Shown: positions 1-8,710, counted from the stretch's first letter. The stretch: DNA of 64,000 nt from an uncultured Lachnospiraceae bacterium (GCA_910578555.1 CAJTPS010000007.1:1-64000); one strand, 5' to 3'. Notes: a model not told the origin generated them from the letters alone. A program made the numbers and translations.

Positions 1-116
1 GCACGGTTGATCTTGTAACCGGATGATAACTTCTCTGTGGACTTAGCCTGTGCGCTTGTTGTCAAGCCAAGCATTCTGTTAGAGTTCATTGCTGTGATGT
101 TGTGTTTTACTACCAT
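1..116 (-). CDS. hag: flagellin, N-terminal fragment (gene runs off left edge)
   Basis: Filament subunit of the flagellum, secreted by the flagellar export apparatus. Only the first 38 codons are in the window. They read MVVKHNITAMNSNRMLG followed by a segment ending in KLSSGYKINR, the classic flagellin D0/D1 start including the conserved SSG(Y/L)KIN element. The ATG at 116 is preceded by AAGGAGG (131..125), a strong ribosome binding site. A structured leader and a sigma-28 promoter lie upstream. It follows the fliD-fliS-fliT-like block on the same strand but has its own promoter. The family assignment is secure. Total length and copy number cannot be judged here. Confidence 0.93.
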   Translation of the reverse strand, partial: MVVKHNITAMNSNRMLGLTTSAQAKSTEKLSSGYKINR

Positions 117-248
117 AATATATTCCTCCTTGAATTTTATGCGGCTTCCCTGCCGCTGATTTCAGGTTATAACGGTTCTGCCGGCTCGTACGCAGCCGTC
201 AGTTCCGTTACCGCTTGTATAAGTAAACTATGTTACTTTATATAATAT
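117..248 (-). promoter_or_regulatory. structured flagellin mRNA leader with candidate CsrA site
   Basis: A leader of about 125 nt between the sigma-28 promoter and the flagellin start. It contains a nested stem (TAACGG at 170-175 with CCGTTA at 205-210, inner GGCT/AGCC) and a short hairpin at 141-156. That hairpin pairs GCGGC with GCCGC around a loop reading AGGGAA on the mRNA. CsrA binds GGA in hairpin loops, and in Bacillus it represses hag through such a site plus the Shine-Dalgarno; FliW antagonises it. csrA and fliW lie 4 kb away. The stems are visible; CsrA binding is inferred. Confidence 0.55.
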
Positions 249-275
249 ATATCGGATATTTCCCGATTTATTTTA
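249..275 (-). promoter_or_regulatory. sigma-28 (SigD/FliA) promoter of flagellin
   Basis: On the minus strand TAAA (275..272) is followed by exactly 15 nt and then TCCGATAT (256..249). This matches the sigma-28 consensus TAAA-N15-GCCGATAT except for one base. Spacing is identical to the two other sigma-28 boxes in this cluster. Confidence 0.88.
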
Positions 276-354
276 TGGCTTTCCTCAAATCATAATAATT
301 TAATGAAAACCTCAAGCGCTTACAATGAAGTAAACTCATCGGACTGCCTTATGT

Positions 355-831
355 TTACTTCTTACTGTCGTAGAACTGCGGTGAAACATAATTCAAATTA
401 TTCATGCTGTTATAGTAATTACTCGCCGCCTTGTTCTTAGAAATTCCGCTGCCGATCGCAAGCTGTTTACGCTTAAACTGATTCTCCGCCAGCATCTTAT
501 TGCGCATATTACCTGCATTGATCGTTACGATCTTGTCGGTGATCTGTTGGATCTGTTCCTTCATCCCTGCGATTTCCGTGCGATAGCGTTCTTTATTCTG
601 CATCAGTTCTTCCCGCACTCTGTCATAAACCGCTTCAAACCCATGATCCAGCTTATCCAGCTCTTCCAGGCAGGCACTCTGCCTGTTGATCGCCTCATCA
701 AAGGCATCCATGTCGAACTCTTCCCGTTTCAGAATAACCTCCTGCTCACTGTTAAGCGAGATCATCTGATCCAGCAACACATTTTTCTTCTCAAGGCTCT
801 GTAATAATATCTGTGCACTGCTCTGGTTCAT
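355..831 (-). CDS. FliT-like flagellar chaperone / small coiled-coil flagellar protein
   Basis: Helical, charged protein of about 158 residues encoded immediately downstream of fliS, where clostridial genomes often carry a FliT-type export chaperone. No diagnostic motif is visible; the assignment rests on size, predicted coiled-coil character (long Lys/Glu/Gln-rich stretches at about residues 10-120) and position. Three ATG codons stand in tandem (837, 834, 831). The AGAGAGG ribosome binding site lies too close to the first and best fits the third, which is used here. It starts 12 nt after the fliS stop, so the two are almost certainly co-transcribed. The C-terminus is Asn/Tyr/Ser-rich and looks disordered. 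It may chaperone FliD or act as a FlgN-like factor. Confidence 0.6.
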   Translation of the reverse strand: MNQSSAQILLQSLEKKNVLLDQMISLNSEQEVILKREEFDMDAFDEAINRQSACLEELDKLDHGFEAVYDRVREELMQNKERYRTEIAGMKEQIQQITDKIVTINAGNMRNKMLAENQFKRKQLAIGSGISKNKAASNYYNSMNNLNYVSPQFYDSKK

Positions 832-843
832 CATCATACCTCT

Positions 844-1221
844 CTACGCTTTATTGCACTTGCGCATAACTTCTTTCCATGTGTCACGCAGACTGTGAAG
901 ATGTGTGTTTACCTCCTCCAGAATCTCTTTATCTTTCTGGATATTCGCCTCAAACAATCTTCTGAGCACATACACATATATTCTGTCGAAATCCTCCGCC
1001 ACCGGATACTTCCGATCCAGTGTATTGCGGAATTCCTCGATAATACGCTGTGTCTTCATGATATTGACATGCGCCTTTTCCAAATCATTCTGTTCAACAG
1101 CCATGATAGCGATATTGCAGAACTTGATCGCACCCTCATACAGCATCAGTGTTACTTCTGCCGGCGTTGCAGTCAGAATTTTATTCTTCTGATACGCTTC
1201 ATAGGGATTCTGTCCTGGCAT
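844..1221 (-). CDS. fliS: flagellin export chaperone FliS
   Basis: Cytosolic chaperone that binds the C-terminal helices of flagellin and prevents premature filament assembly; in Bacillus it also takes part in the FliW-flagellin-CsrA circuit. The 125-residue length, the N-terminal NPYEAYQKNKILTATPAEV block and the following LMLYEGAIKF segment are typical of FliS, which is an all-helical bundle. The start at 1221 has an AAGGAGGAG-like site just upstream. It sits 44 nt after fliD and directly before the FliT-like gene, the usual fliD-fliS-fliT order. No anomalies. Confidence 0.95.
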   Translation of the reverse strand: MPGQNPYEAYQKNKILTATPAEVTLMLYEGAIKFCNIAIMAVEQNDLEKAHVNIMKTQRIIEEFRNTLDRKYPVAEDFDRIYVYVLRRLFEANIQKDKEILEEVNTHLHSLRDTWKEVMRKCNKA

Positions 1222-1265
1222 AAGTTTGCTCCTCCTTGATCGTACTTACACTCTTAAGATCCTGA

Positions 1266-3623
1266 TCAGCCGCCTCCGCCCAGCATACCGGATATCGCGT
1301 TGTTCTTGGACTGCAGTTTCGCCATGGCGGTTTCCATCGCCGAGAACTTCGCGTACCACTTATCCATCAGATCATTCAGCTTCGTCTCTTCTTTCTTGAT
1401 CAGATCCTTATAGTCATCATACTCCTTCTTCATCAGTTTGTCATTATAAACTGTGAACGCGCTGCTCGCACCCTCGACGCTCTTCATCTTATCTGTCAGT
1501 TTATCATACAGATTCTGTGACAGGGATGAGAAGAATTTCATGACCGTATCAGGATCTGCCGCTATCATCTGACGCAGTGTATCATCCTCCGTCGCCACAT
1601 TCGGATCGTCCTTGTCGCCGTTGATATGATAAGCGTTTTTCTCATTATCCGCCGCTTTAAAGTATCCCAGTGTATTGATACCGAAATCGGACAGATACAT
1701 GGTCTTTCCGTTAACGGTAGCGCCCTTCAGCATAACGTCTCTGATCGCGCCGCTGACATCGCTTAAGGTCGCATCCCTTCGGAGCAGGGAATCCTTGATC
1801 TTCTTCTCCCACTCCTCGATCTCGGAATCAGCCAGTCCTGCCTTCTCCTCTGAAAGAAGCGGCTCATAACCCTTGGAAGAGTCCGCGTTATACAGGGAAC
1901 TCATCTCGTTGACCAGCTTATTGTACTCCGTAAAGAAGTTCTTGATCATATCATAGATACCATCGGTATCCTCTGCAGTCGTCAATGTAATCTTCTCGCC
2001 GGGAGCGGTCTCATTCTGTGCCGTGATCGTCAGCCCGTTGATCTCGAATACGTTCTTGCTGTTCGTATATTTTACATCATTCAGATAAATCTCTGCATCG
2101 CGGCCGTCCACCTTCGTCGCAAAATTCGCTGCCTGTGCTTCCTGATCTGCTGCAGACTGTCCGAAATAGTTGTTTGCATCCTGTATATACTGCTGCGCTG
2201 CCGCAATCTTCGATGTAAAGTAAGCCGTGATCTCATCTGTGGCCTTCGTCGTTGCCTGCAGCTGATTATTGGCATCCAGCACCGGATCGCCATTCGCGTC
2301 AACCTGATAGTATGACCGGTTCTCTGCGATCTGCTTGTCATTGGCTACCAGAGCACTCTGAATATTGGACGCACCCTGCACATAGCTGTAATGCCCGTTC
2401 TTCTTATTGAAGTTGGTCTGTGCTTCCGTGAGTGCCGCACTTGCCGACACTACGTCGGCCTCTGCTGCCTCAATATCCGCTTCCACGCCGGACTTTTTAG
2501 CCTCCTCCAGTTTCTTCTGTGCCGCAGCGAGAGCCGCCTGCTTCTCATCTACGATCCCCTTAAGACCGCCTTTTCTCTCCATAACCGGAATCGGATTGCC
2601 GGCGTCGTCTTTAATCTGCTGACCGCTTGCATCCGTCTGATATACCGTATTTCCCTTCTCATCAACCTTGGGAACCAGCGGTCCGTACAGTTCTTCGTAC
2701 ATCGCCTCGGCCTGTGCCTTAAGCGTATTCGCGTTAGTCTGCCGGTCTGCACCCTCTACATAATCAAGCGTATAACCAGGTTCAAGAATGTCTTCTCTTA
2801 AAGCCTTCATCTGCTTCTCGAGTTCTTCATTAGACTGGAGCAGTTTATTGGTGGATGCCAGCTTAGAAGCGATCAGCTTCGCCACTTCATCCTCTTCCGC
2901 CGCCTTACGTGCATCCGCATCGCTGGCATATGACGCCCACTTCTCATATTCCTTATATTCATTGCTGTTTTTATTATATGCTGCCACAAGTCCCATCACC
3001 GCAAGCGCGCTCTTACCGCCCGCATCATTGCTGGTGATCGTGAAATCCGCAGCTAATCCCGACTCCTTGGCACTCAGGTAGAATCTCTGGTTCTTGGTGT
3101 CAAAGCTTGCCGTCAGTCCTGCAGACTCAAACTCTCTGAGTACATCGGAGATCTTCATGTCTTCGGTCAGCTTAATATCCGTTGTCTTGCCGCCGACTTT
3201 TACACGGAATGATCCCTCGCCGCTGAAGCCCATATCGCCTAACGTGGACATCTTGGTGAATTCCTTGCCGCCCTCCGGCGAAACGCGTGCGCTCGTCATA
3301 TATCCCTGTCTGGCCAGCTTGCTGATCTCCAGAGACTGCACGCTGTTAGGCGCATCCGCACCGGTAACTATGCTGACTGCGTTCGTGTTGGACACTGTGG
3401 TCTTCTTCTTCAGATAAGAGCCCTGATAACGCATGTTATCCAGGACATTGGTATAAAAATTGTAAACTTTCGTATTCAGAGCTTTCCATGCATCCTGTTT
3501 CCAGCTCAGCTTGGTCTGTGCCTTCACAAGCTTATTCTTCTTCAGACTCTGCGCGGACACGAGCTGATCGATAATCGCCTCTGTGTCAAGACCCGAATAC
3601 ATACCTGTAATTCTAATGGGCAT
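1266..3623 (-). CDS. fliD: flagellar filament cap / hook-associated protein 2 FliD
   Basis: Forms the cap at the distal end of the filament, under which flagellin monomers fold into place. The N-terminus shows the FliD_N signature (GMYSGLDTEAIIDQLV at about residues 7-22), and the C-terminal third carries the FliD_C region with SLYNADSSKGYEPLLSEE and a long closing helix (about 700-780). At 785 residues it is much longer than the usual 450-520. The excess is an Ala/Glu/Lys-rich, probably coiled-coil and variable insertion at about 220-490, in the surface-exposed part of the cap. The ribosome binding site GAGGGAAT precedes the ATG. It lies 27 nt after flaG and is served by the sigma-28 promoter before flaG. 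Confidence 0.93.
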   Translation of the reverse strand: MPIRITGMYSGLDTEAIIDQLVSAQSLKKNKLVKAQTKLSWKQDAWKALNTKVYNFYTNVLDNMRYQGSYLKKKTTVSNTNAVSIVTGADAPNSVQSLEISKLARQGYMTSARVSPEGGKEFTKMSTLGDMGFSGEGSFRVKVGGKTTDIKLTEDMKISDVLREFESAGLTASFDTKNQRFYLSAKESGLAADFTITSNDAGGKSALAVMGLVAAYNKNSNEYKEYEKWASYASDADARKAAEEDEVAKLIASKLASTNKLLQSNEELEKQMKALREDILEPGYTLDYVEGADRQTNANTLKAQAEAMYEELYGPLVPKVDEKGNTVYQTDASGQQIKDDAGNPIPVMERKGGLKGIVDEKQAALAAAQKKLEEAKKSGVEADIEAAEADVVSASAALTEAQTNFNKKNGHYSYVQGASNIQSALVANDKQIAENRSYYQVDANGDPVLDANNQLQATTKATDEITAYFTSKIAAAQQYIQDANNYFGQSAADQEAQAANFATKVDGRDAEIYLNDVKYTNSKNVFEINGLTITAQNETAPGEKITLTTAEDTDGIYDMIKNFFTEYNKLVNEMSSLYNADSSKGYEPLLSEEKAGLADSEIEEWEKKIKDSLLRRDATLSDVSGAIRDVMLKGATVNGKTMYLSDFGINTLGYFKAADNEKNAYHINGDKDDPNVATEDDTLRQMIAADPDTVMKFFSSLSQNLYDKLTDKMKSVEGASSAFTVYNDKLMKKEYDDYKDLIKKEETKLNDLMDKWYAKFSAMETAMAKLQSKNNAISGMLGGGG

Positions 3624-3649
3624 TCCTATTCCCTCCTATCTCATACTGC

Positions 3650-4123
3650 CTATAGTCTCTCGTCAACAAGGATACCTGCCATCTCCCAGAGTTTCGCAAT
3701 CATGTCGAGCGTCTTCTCCGGCGGAAACTCTTTGATGACCTCCTTCGTATCCTTATCCTGAATCTTAATTATAATTCTGTTTGTCTGTTCATGAACACCG
3801 AAAACCGCTTCTTCATTCGTCTTGTTGATCTTCTTATTCATCTCCGCGATCATCTTCTTCAACTGCTCGGGCGTTTCCTGTTTGTTCACGACAGGCTGCT
3901 GTTTGCTGCCGACAGCCTGCTGTTGCTGCTGCGGACTTCCGTTACCGTCACTGCCGCTCTTATCATCCTCGGCCTGAATCTGCGTGACGGATGCCGTTGT
4001 CTCATCAACATTAACTGTCTGTCCATCTTCCGGAACTTCCGTGTTCACCGGTGTTACTGTCTGCGGTTTCACAACCGCCTGTGCCTGATAAGTCATGGCA
4101 CTGTTTAATGGTTCGATTGCCAT
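3650..4123 (-). CDS. flaG: flagellar protein FlaG
   Basis: Small protein of 157 residues with a low-complexity Gln/Thr/Val-rich N-terminal half and a conserved C-terminal FlaG domain (about 85-157). That domain includes FGVHEQTNRIIIKIQD and the ending KTLDMIAKLWEMAGILVDER. In other bacteria FlaG influences filament length and is encoded just before fliD, as here. The N-terminal half contains poly-Gln (QQQQQ), probably a disordered linker. The ATG at 4123 has a GGAGGTGAT site. It is the first gene after the sigma-28 promoter at 4221-4247 and is followed by fliD after 26 nt. Confidence 0.9.
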   Translation of the reverse strand: MAIEPLNSAMTYQAQAVVKPQTVTPVNTEVPEDGQTVNVDETTASVTQIQAEDDKSGSDGNGSPQQQQQAVGSKQQPVVNKQETPEQLKKMIAEMNKKINKTNEEAVFGVHEQTNRIIIKIQDKDTKEVIKEFPPEKTLDMIAKLWEMAGILVDERL

Positions 4124-4220
4124 TGCCGATCACCTCCATGTGATTATTGTAAATTTACCAGAATCGTCTTGTGAATACGCTATTTATGCATAACAAAACA
4201 GACGTAATCTCTTACAATCT

Positions 4221-4247
4221 ATATCGGAGAAAAAACAGAAATATTTA
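4221..4247 (-). promoter_or_regulatory. sigma-28 promoter of flaG-fliD-fliS
   Basis: Minus-strand TAAA (4247..4244), 15 nt, then TCCGATAT (4228..4221). It lies in the 143-nt gap between csrA and flaG, and splits the cluster into an upstream flgM...csrA unit and a downstream flaG-fliD-fliS unit. Confidence 0.87.
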
Positions 4248-4266
4248 GGATTAATGAGAAATTCTT

Positions 4267-4485
4267 TCATCCCAGCAGATTCCTCAGTGCTTCCATACCA
4301 TCCATGTTGACAGCTTCCTTATTGGAATCCTGAATCTGTACATATACCTCTTTACGATATACGGGCACTTCTCTCGGCGCACTAATGCCCAGCTTTACCT
4401 GCTCGCCTTTGATCTCAAGCACCGTAATCTCGATATTATTGTTGATCACCAGCGCCTCATTCTTTTTTCTGGATAAAGCTAACAT
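4267..4485 (-). CDS. csrA: carbon storage / translational regulator CsrA
   Basis: RNA-binding dimer that blocks ribosome access at GGA-containing leaders; in flagellated Firmicutes the main target is flagellin mRNA. The 72-residue protein begins with MLALSRKKNEALVINNNIEITVLE and has the conserved VKLGISAPREVPVYRKEV strand/turn including the Arg of the RNA-binding face. Its ATG abuts the fliW stop codon (TAA then ATG), and its ribosome binding site AGGTGAG lies inside the last fliW codons. CsrA and its antagonist FliW should therefore be translationally coupled. A C-terminal extension of about 10 residues is normal for Gram-positive CsrA. Confidence 0.97.
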   Translation of the reverse strand: MLALSRKKNEALVINNNIEITVLEIKGEQVKLGISAPREVPVYRKEVYVQIQDSNKEAVNMDGMEALRNLLG

Positions 4486-4941
4486 TTACTCACCTGCTTT
4501 CTTCTGGTTTAGGATATCGTAGATCGGGAACTTCACCTTGTACTCATCACCCTCTACAATGATCTGCAGCGCCCGCTTCTCAGCCGCATTGATGATAATA
4601 GGTCCTTTCAGGTTTACTGACATCTGTGTCAGATCTTTCGGGACCGTGACAGTAACCAGAACAAGCAGTTCTTCCGGCTTGATCTCCCCCAGCACATTGA
4701 ATAACTCGTCATCCGCTTCCGGATTATAATCCGGACATACGATCAACGGGTCCATCACCGGCATAGCGAACGCCGGCTCCTGGATGGACTGGAGCCAATG
4801 AATAGAATCCGTTCCCTTCTCTTCATCATGTACAAGCGTGAACTCTGTAAGTTCCGGAAAGCCGATGATTCCTTTCGGAAACTGTATGACCTTATCATCG
4901 TCTATCATAATCTCGCCAAATACTTTGGTCGTAATCTGCAT
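4486..4941 (-). CDS. fliW: flagellar assembly factor FliW
   Basis: FliW binds either flagellin or CsrA, and so relieves CsrA repression when cytosolic flagellin falls. The 151-residue protein carries GEIMIDDDKVIQFPKGIIGF and later MPVMDPLIVCPDY, typical of FliW. An in-frame ATG much further upstream (5100) exists, but the 53 extra codons are translated from a hairpin repeat array and have no FliW homology. The start at 4941 has AGGCGG/AGGGG upstream and gives the family length. Order flgL-fliW-csrA is standard in Firmicutes. Confidence 0.95.
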   Translation of the reverse strand: MQITTKVFGEIMIDDDKVIQFPKGIIGFPELTEFTLVHDEEKGTDSIHWLQSIQEPAFAMPVMDPLIVCPDYNPEADDELFNVLGEIKPEELLVLVTVTVPKDLTQMSVNLKGPIIINAAEKRALQIIVEGDEYKVKFPIYDILNQKKAGE

Positions 4942-4971
4942 ATCCCCTAACCGCCTTTCTATAAAAAAAGT

Positions 4972-5186
4972 AATTTGCTTCGCAAATAACTTTGCGAGAT
5001 TCGCTTCGCGAACTCGAATAAGCGGAGCAATTTCCAATACCATAAAAAATTGAGCTTCGCTCAATTGCGAGTTCCGCTGCGCGGACTCGAAACACGCCAA
5101 AAATCCTATTTTCGCTGCACGAACTCGAATAAAAGTAAGTGTTTCCGAGTTTATAAAACAAATCCCTCAATCGAACCTGTTCGATC
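4972..5186 (-). repeat. array of GNA-triloop hairpins between flgL and fliW
   Basis: Tandem short inverted repeats, each closed by a three-base loop that reads GAA or GCA on the mRNA. They lie at 4973-4987, 4995-5016, 5048-5066 (perfect 8-bp stem), 5068-5089 and a weaker one at 5110-5123. A further stem pairs 5169-5176 with 5179-5186. The pairs at 4995-5016 and 5068-5089 share the same architecture, a CGAG/CTCG outer stem with one bulged base. The array fills almost the whole 247-nt leader before fliW. Its role is unknown; see findings. Confidence 0.7.
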
Positions 5187-5188
5187 TT

Positions 5189-6736
5189 TTAGATGTAATT
5201 CATCAGATTGGTTTCCATGATCTTGCCAGTTGCCATAAGGGCCGCCTGATAGGTCAGTTCGGACGCTGACAACTCCACTGCAACCTGCGTGACATCGATA
5301 CCCTCATTGTCTGTCTGCAGATCTTTAAAGGTAGCCTTCTGATTCATCAGTCTTGTCGAGATCAGCTCCAGTCTGCTGCCTCTGGTCGCGTTATTCGTAA
5401 TTGCTATATTGTTATCATTCTGATATTTCTGATAGTTTGTAATCTGGTTCTCAAACTTGGCATGAATGTTCTCCCGGATATAATCCTTCGCTTTATTCGC
5501 TGCCTCCAGCTTCTTCGTCCAGTTCTTATAATCGTCGCTGTCCTCTGCAAATTCCGCTCTCTTCTTCTCGATATCACTGATCTTCGTCTCGATATCGCGA
5601 AGCTGTGTCAGACAGTGCTGGAAATCATCCATATCCCTCTGCACATCATGGCTGAATACTTCCGTTGTCAGTGTATTCACCTGAATCTGCTGGTTAAATC
5701 CTACATCGTAATAGATGTCCTGATTGACTGAGGTAATATTGTAAGCGGTCTTCTTGACATCCGTCATTGTACCGTCTCCGATATCCTTCGTCTCCGTACA
5801 CGGGAAATAATGTACCGGATTGATATCGCCCTCGATCCAGTTGGATTTGTTATAGGTGATTCCGAACTGATCGCCCTCTTTGTAATTGTCCTGATAATAC
5901 TTCTCACTAAATACAAGTTCCCCTGTAGAGGGAATGTAAGCAATCCCCTGCTCCGTGCCATCCGCAATCGCCGCGTAAGCCTTCTCCGCATCGCTGTACT
6001 CCGTAAAAGCAGTCTGCGGAACCGTGTTGCCGCCGACCGTAAGTGTAATCGGAAGATTGCCCGCTGCATCGGCGCTGTCCAGATTGTTGTAGGACAGACG
6101 CAGACGGAATAATTTCGTGTTCGTAATGCCCTGCTCATAGCTCTCGTTATTGGCATTTACGCCGTTACCGCCGATATCCGTGGAGAGTATATTGTAATTC
6201 GTGTAATTGATCGTGCTGATATCCGCATATCCCATATCCTCATGAATCTCATAAGATACCGGATGTTTGGTCATCTCGGAAACATCTTCCGCCGAAAAAG
6301 TGATAGCCGTGTCAGTTCTAAATCCCGAGAAGACAAAGCGCCCTGCATAGTCCACGTTACCGCTGGCATAAAATTCCTTCGTCAAAGATTTCATCTGCGT
6401 CAAAACGATATCCAGATTATCTGCCGTAAAATCCTTATTTGCAGCGCCGGTTGCCTGACTGAGCAGGTCTGTCAGAACCTCGTCGATCGTCGTGAGCGCA
6501 TCCGCTGTCACCGTCAGCCACTGATCCGCATCTTTTGCATTCTTGTCGTAATATTGTGACACAGCTGTCACATTGCTTCTCAAACGAAGCGCTCTGATTG
6601 CTACGACCGGATCGTCGGAAGGTCTTGCGATCTTACTCTGATTGGTCATCTGATTCGTCAGTCTGTCTTTGAGAATCTTATTCTGGTTGATATTGTACAG
6701 CGAATTGTTCCGCATGATCTTATTTGTCATTCTCAT
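5189..6736 (-). CDS. flgL: flagellar hook-filament junction protein FlgL (HAP3)
   Basis: Forms the second of the two junction rings between hook and filament. The N-terminus (MRMTNKIMRNNSLYNINQNK) and the IARPSDDPVVAIRALRLR block belong to the flagellin-like D0/D1 region of FlgL. The C-terminus ends with a matching helix (ELTYQAALMATGKIMETNLMNYI). At 515 residues it is larger than the roughly 300-residue enterobacterial FlgL because of a long, variable middle domain (about 180-400), common in clostridial proteins. It follows flgK after a 99-nt gap without a recognisable sigma-28 box. Confidence 0.92.
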   Translation of the reverse strand: MRMTNKIMRNNSLYNINQNKILKDRLTNQMTNQSKIARPSDDPVVAIRALRLRSNVTAVSQYYDKNAKDADQWLTVTADALTTIDEVLTDLLSQATGAANKDFTADNLDIVLTQMKSLTKEFYASGNVDYAGRFVFSGFRTDTAITFSAEDVSEMTKHPVSYEIHEDMGYADISTINYTNYNILSTDIGGNGVNANNESYEQGITNTKLFRLRLSYNNLDSADAAGNLPITLTVGGNTVPQTAFTEYSDAEKAYAAIADGTEQGIAYIPSTGELVFSEKYYQDNYKEGDQFGITYNKSNWIEGDINPVHYFPCTETKDIGDGTMTDVKKTAYNITSVNQDIYYDVGFNQQIQVNTLTTEVFSHDVQRDMDDFQHCLTQLRDIETKISDIEKKRAEFAEDSDDYKNWTKKLEAANKAKDYIRENIHAKFENQITNYQKYQNDNNIAITNNATRGSRLELISTRLMNQKATFKDLQTDNEGIDVTQVAVELSASELTYQAALMATGKIMETNLMNYI

Positions 6737-6835
6737 GGCTTATCATCCTCTTTTCTATTACACGGTTTCTATTTACGTATCTACAACATTCCGGAAATTC
6801 TGCTCTTTGCATTCCCGTATAATCTTCTTACATTG

Positions 6836-8692
6836 TTATACGCCTGTCTGTAAAATCAGTCTGTCATATACTTCCGTCAGCACGGAGATCATCTTCGAAG
6901 CCAGCGTGTAGGAGTTCTGGTATTTTACCAGACTTACCGCCTCCTCATCCTCGTCTACGCCGGAGATGGAAGTTCTCTGGTTGTCTATGTTCGTCTCCAG
7001 ACTCAGATATGTGGAGTAGAATGTGTTCGCATTCTTGGTATTTAACATCGAATCGGAAAGCACACACTCCAGGAAGCCGCCCGCATCTCTTCCGCGGAAA
7101 CTGAACTGATTCTTATCACTCATCATCGAGATTACTTTTCTGGCCTGCTTGTGCTGTTCCACACCGTCGATCTCATCGGGATCCGTGTCATTGACCTTCT
7201 CGTTCTTGGCTCTGGTACCGAGCAGCGACGCGTCTTTCATCAGCGCATCAACGATCGTCACATTACCCGAAGTCATATAGTAATATCCTTTACCGTTACC
7301 TGCGGAGTCGTTCAGCTGTCCCTCCGTGTACTGCCCGTCATTCTTCGGATAATTCGCCGTGAACAGGATGCCCGCATCCTCCTCCGCGTCCGTCATACCC
7401 TCTGTAAAGATGTCATTGACAGCTTTGGCAAAATCTCGCATCCACTCGTTCATCTGCGCCATATAGTAAGGTACACCCTGATAATTCACACCGCTGCCGA
7501 TAGAAGCCTGACGATTGTTCTTCGTCGCCGTGATCGGCCGGTCACTGGCCACATTATCGATGGTAAAGGTGTATACGCCGTCGCCCTCGTAGGTCCAGTC
7601 CGTGTAATAATACAGCTCGTCGCCGATGTTGATCACGCCGCCGGTATCGGATAAGTTACACTTGCTCATGCTGTTCAGATAAGCCGCTGAAGTCTCGATG
7701 GTCACCTTGCTGGTCTTGCCGCTGTAGATGACCTCGGTCGTCTTACCGTTAAAATACTCGCCGTTGTTGCCGTCGCGCATCTCAATCAGCCCGCGAAGCT
7801 CACCGCCCATGGAGGCATTATACAGTCCGAAATCAATGCCGCTGGTCCATCTGATATCATACAGACCGTCTATATCCGTCTGGTTGACCTTCTCTCCCGA
7901 GGTACGCGCTATACATTCAAGCTGATTATAATCATTCTGATCCACCAGCGTTTGTCCGCCGGCAATGCGCACGATATACCGATTGGCAGTAGTCGCATTT
8001 CCCAACTGATCATAAATAGGAGACTCTGACACTTCAACGTCCACAATTGCGGACAGTTCATCGATCAGAACATCTCTTTTATCCCGAAGCTCATTCGCCA
8101 CGGTACCAGTCATCTCAATCGCGTTGATCTGCTTATTTACTGTCGCAAGATCCTGTGCAATGGAATTGATATGATCCACACGTATCTTGATCTCATCGTT
8201 AACGTCCGCCTGCAGGTTCTGCAGATCGCCGTACATATTGTTGAAATAATCCGTCATACTCTTCGCCGCAGAGATAAAAGCACGCTTATAGGACTCGCTG
8301 CTGGCATTCTTCGTAATCTCCTGGAGCGCCAGACCGAACTGATCAAAGATGGATTTGAATCCCGTCTTGCCGTCGTCCTTCAAATATTCCTCGATCATCT
8401 TGCAGTAGTATGCTTTCGTGTCAAACTCGCCCAGCTTCGTCTCGTTATCCCGAAACTTATTATCATAAAACTGGTCACGGATACGCTCGATCGCCAGTGT
8501 GTTAACACCCGCGCCTGCACAGCCGTAAGTCGCAAACACGCGAAGCGGATTCATTGCCTCCTGCTTCACTTCCTGTCTGCTGTACCCTTCCGTATGGGTA
8601 TTGCTGATATTGTTCGCTGTCGTGTTAAGCGCCGCATTAGAAGCCCGCAAACCCGACGCTGCAATCTCTAATCCAAAAAATGTAGATGGCAT
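6836..8692 (-). CDS. flgK: flagellar hook-associated protein FlgK (second copy)
   Basis: First junction protein (HAP1) between hook and filament. The N-terminal heptad region (FFGLEIAASGLRASNAALNTTANNISN...) and YSRQEVKQ match the FlgK/FlgE family start, and the C-terminus ends with the expected rod helix (LVKYQNSYTLASKMISVL). It is 618 residues long and lies 18 nt after another FlgK-type gene, of which it is a clearly divergent paralogue. Tandem FlgK genes occur in several Lachnospiraceae. One may be the structural HAP1 and the other a variant; the sequence alone does not say which. Confidence 0.88.
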   Translation of the reverse strand: MPSTFFGLEIAASGLRASNAALNTTANNISNTHTEGYSRQEVKQEAMNPLRVFATYGCAGAGVNTLAIERIRDQFYDNKFRDNETKLGEFDTKAYYCKMIEEYLKDDGKTGFKSIFDQFGLALQEITKNASSESYKRAFISAAKSMTDYFNNMYGDLQNLQADVNDEIKIRVDHINSIAQDLATVNKQINAIEMTGTVANELRDKRDVLIDELSAIVDVEVSESPIYDQLGNATTANRYIVRIAGGQTLVDQNDYNQLECIARTSGEKVNQTDIDGLYDIRWTSGIDFGLYNASMGGELRGLIEMRDGNNGEYFNGKTTEVIYSGKTSKVTIETSAAYLNSMSKCNLSDTGGVINIGDELYYYTDWTYEGDGVYTFTIDNVASDRPITATKNNRQASIGSGVNYQGVPYYMAQMNEWMRDFAKAVNDIFTEGMTDAEEDAGILFTANYPKNDGQYTEGQLNDSAGNGKGYYYMTSGNVTIVDALMKDASLLGTRAKNEKVNDTDPDEIDGVEQHKQARKVISMMSDKNQFSFRGRDAGGFLECVLSDSMLNTKNANTFYSTYLSLETNIDNQRTSISGVDEDEEAVSLVKYQNSYTLASKMISVLTEVYDRLILQTGV

Positions 8693-8710
8693 AAGCTCAC
8701 TCCCTCCGTC

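Noticed and set aside
4895..5170. 91-codon minus-strand frame between flgL and fliW, and the 53-codon extension of fliW
   Set aside because: Both are translations of the hairpin array; no ribosome binding site fits, and fliW has a good start at 4941.
4972..5186. CRISPR-like array
   Set aside because: Units are self-palindromic with variable length and no unique spacers of constant size; no cas genes nearby.
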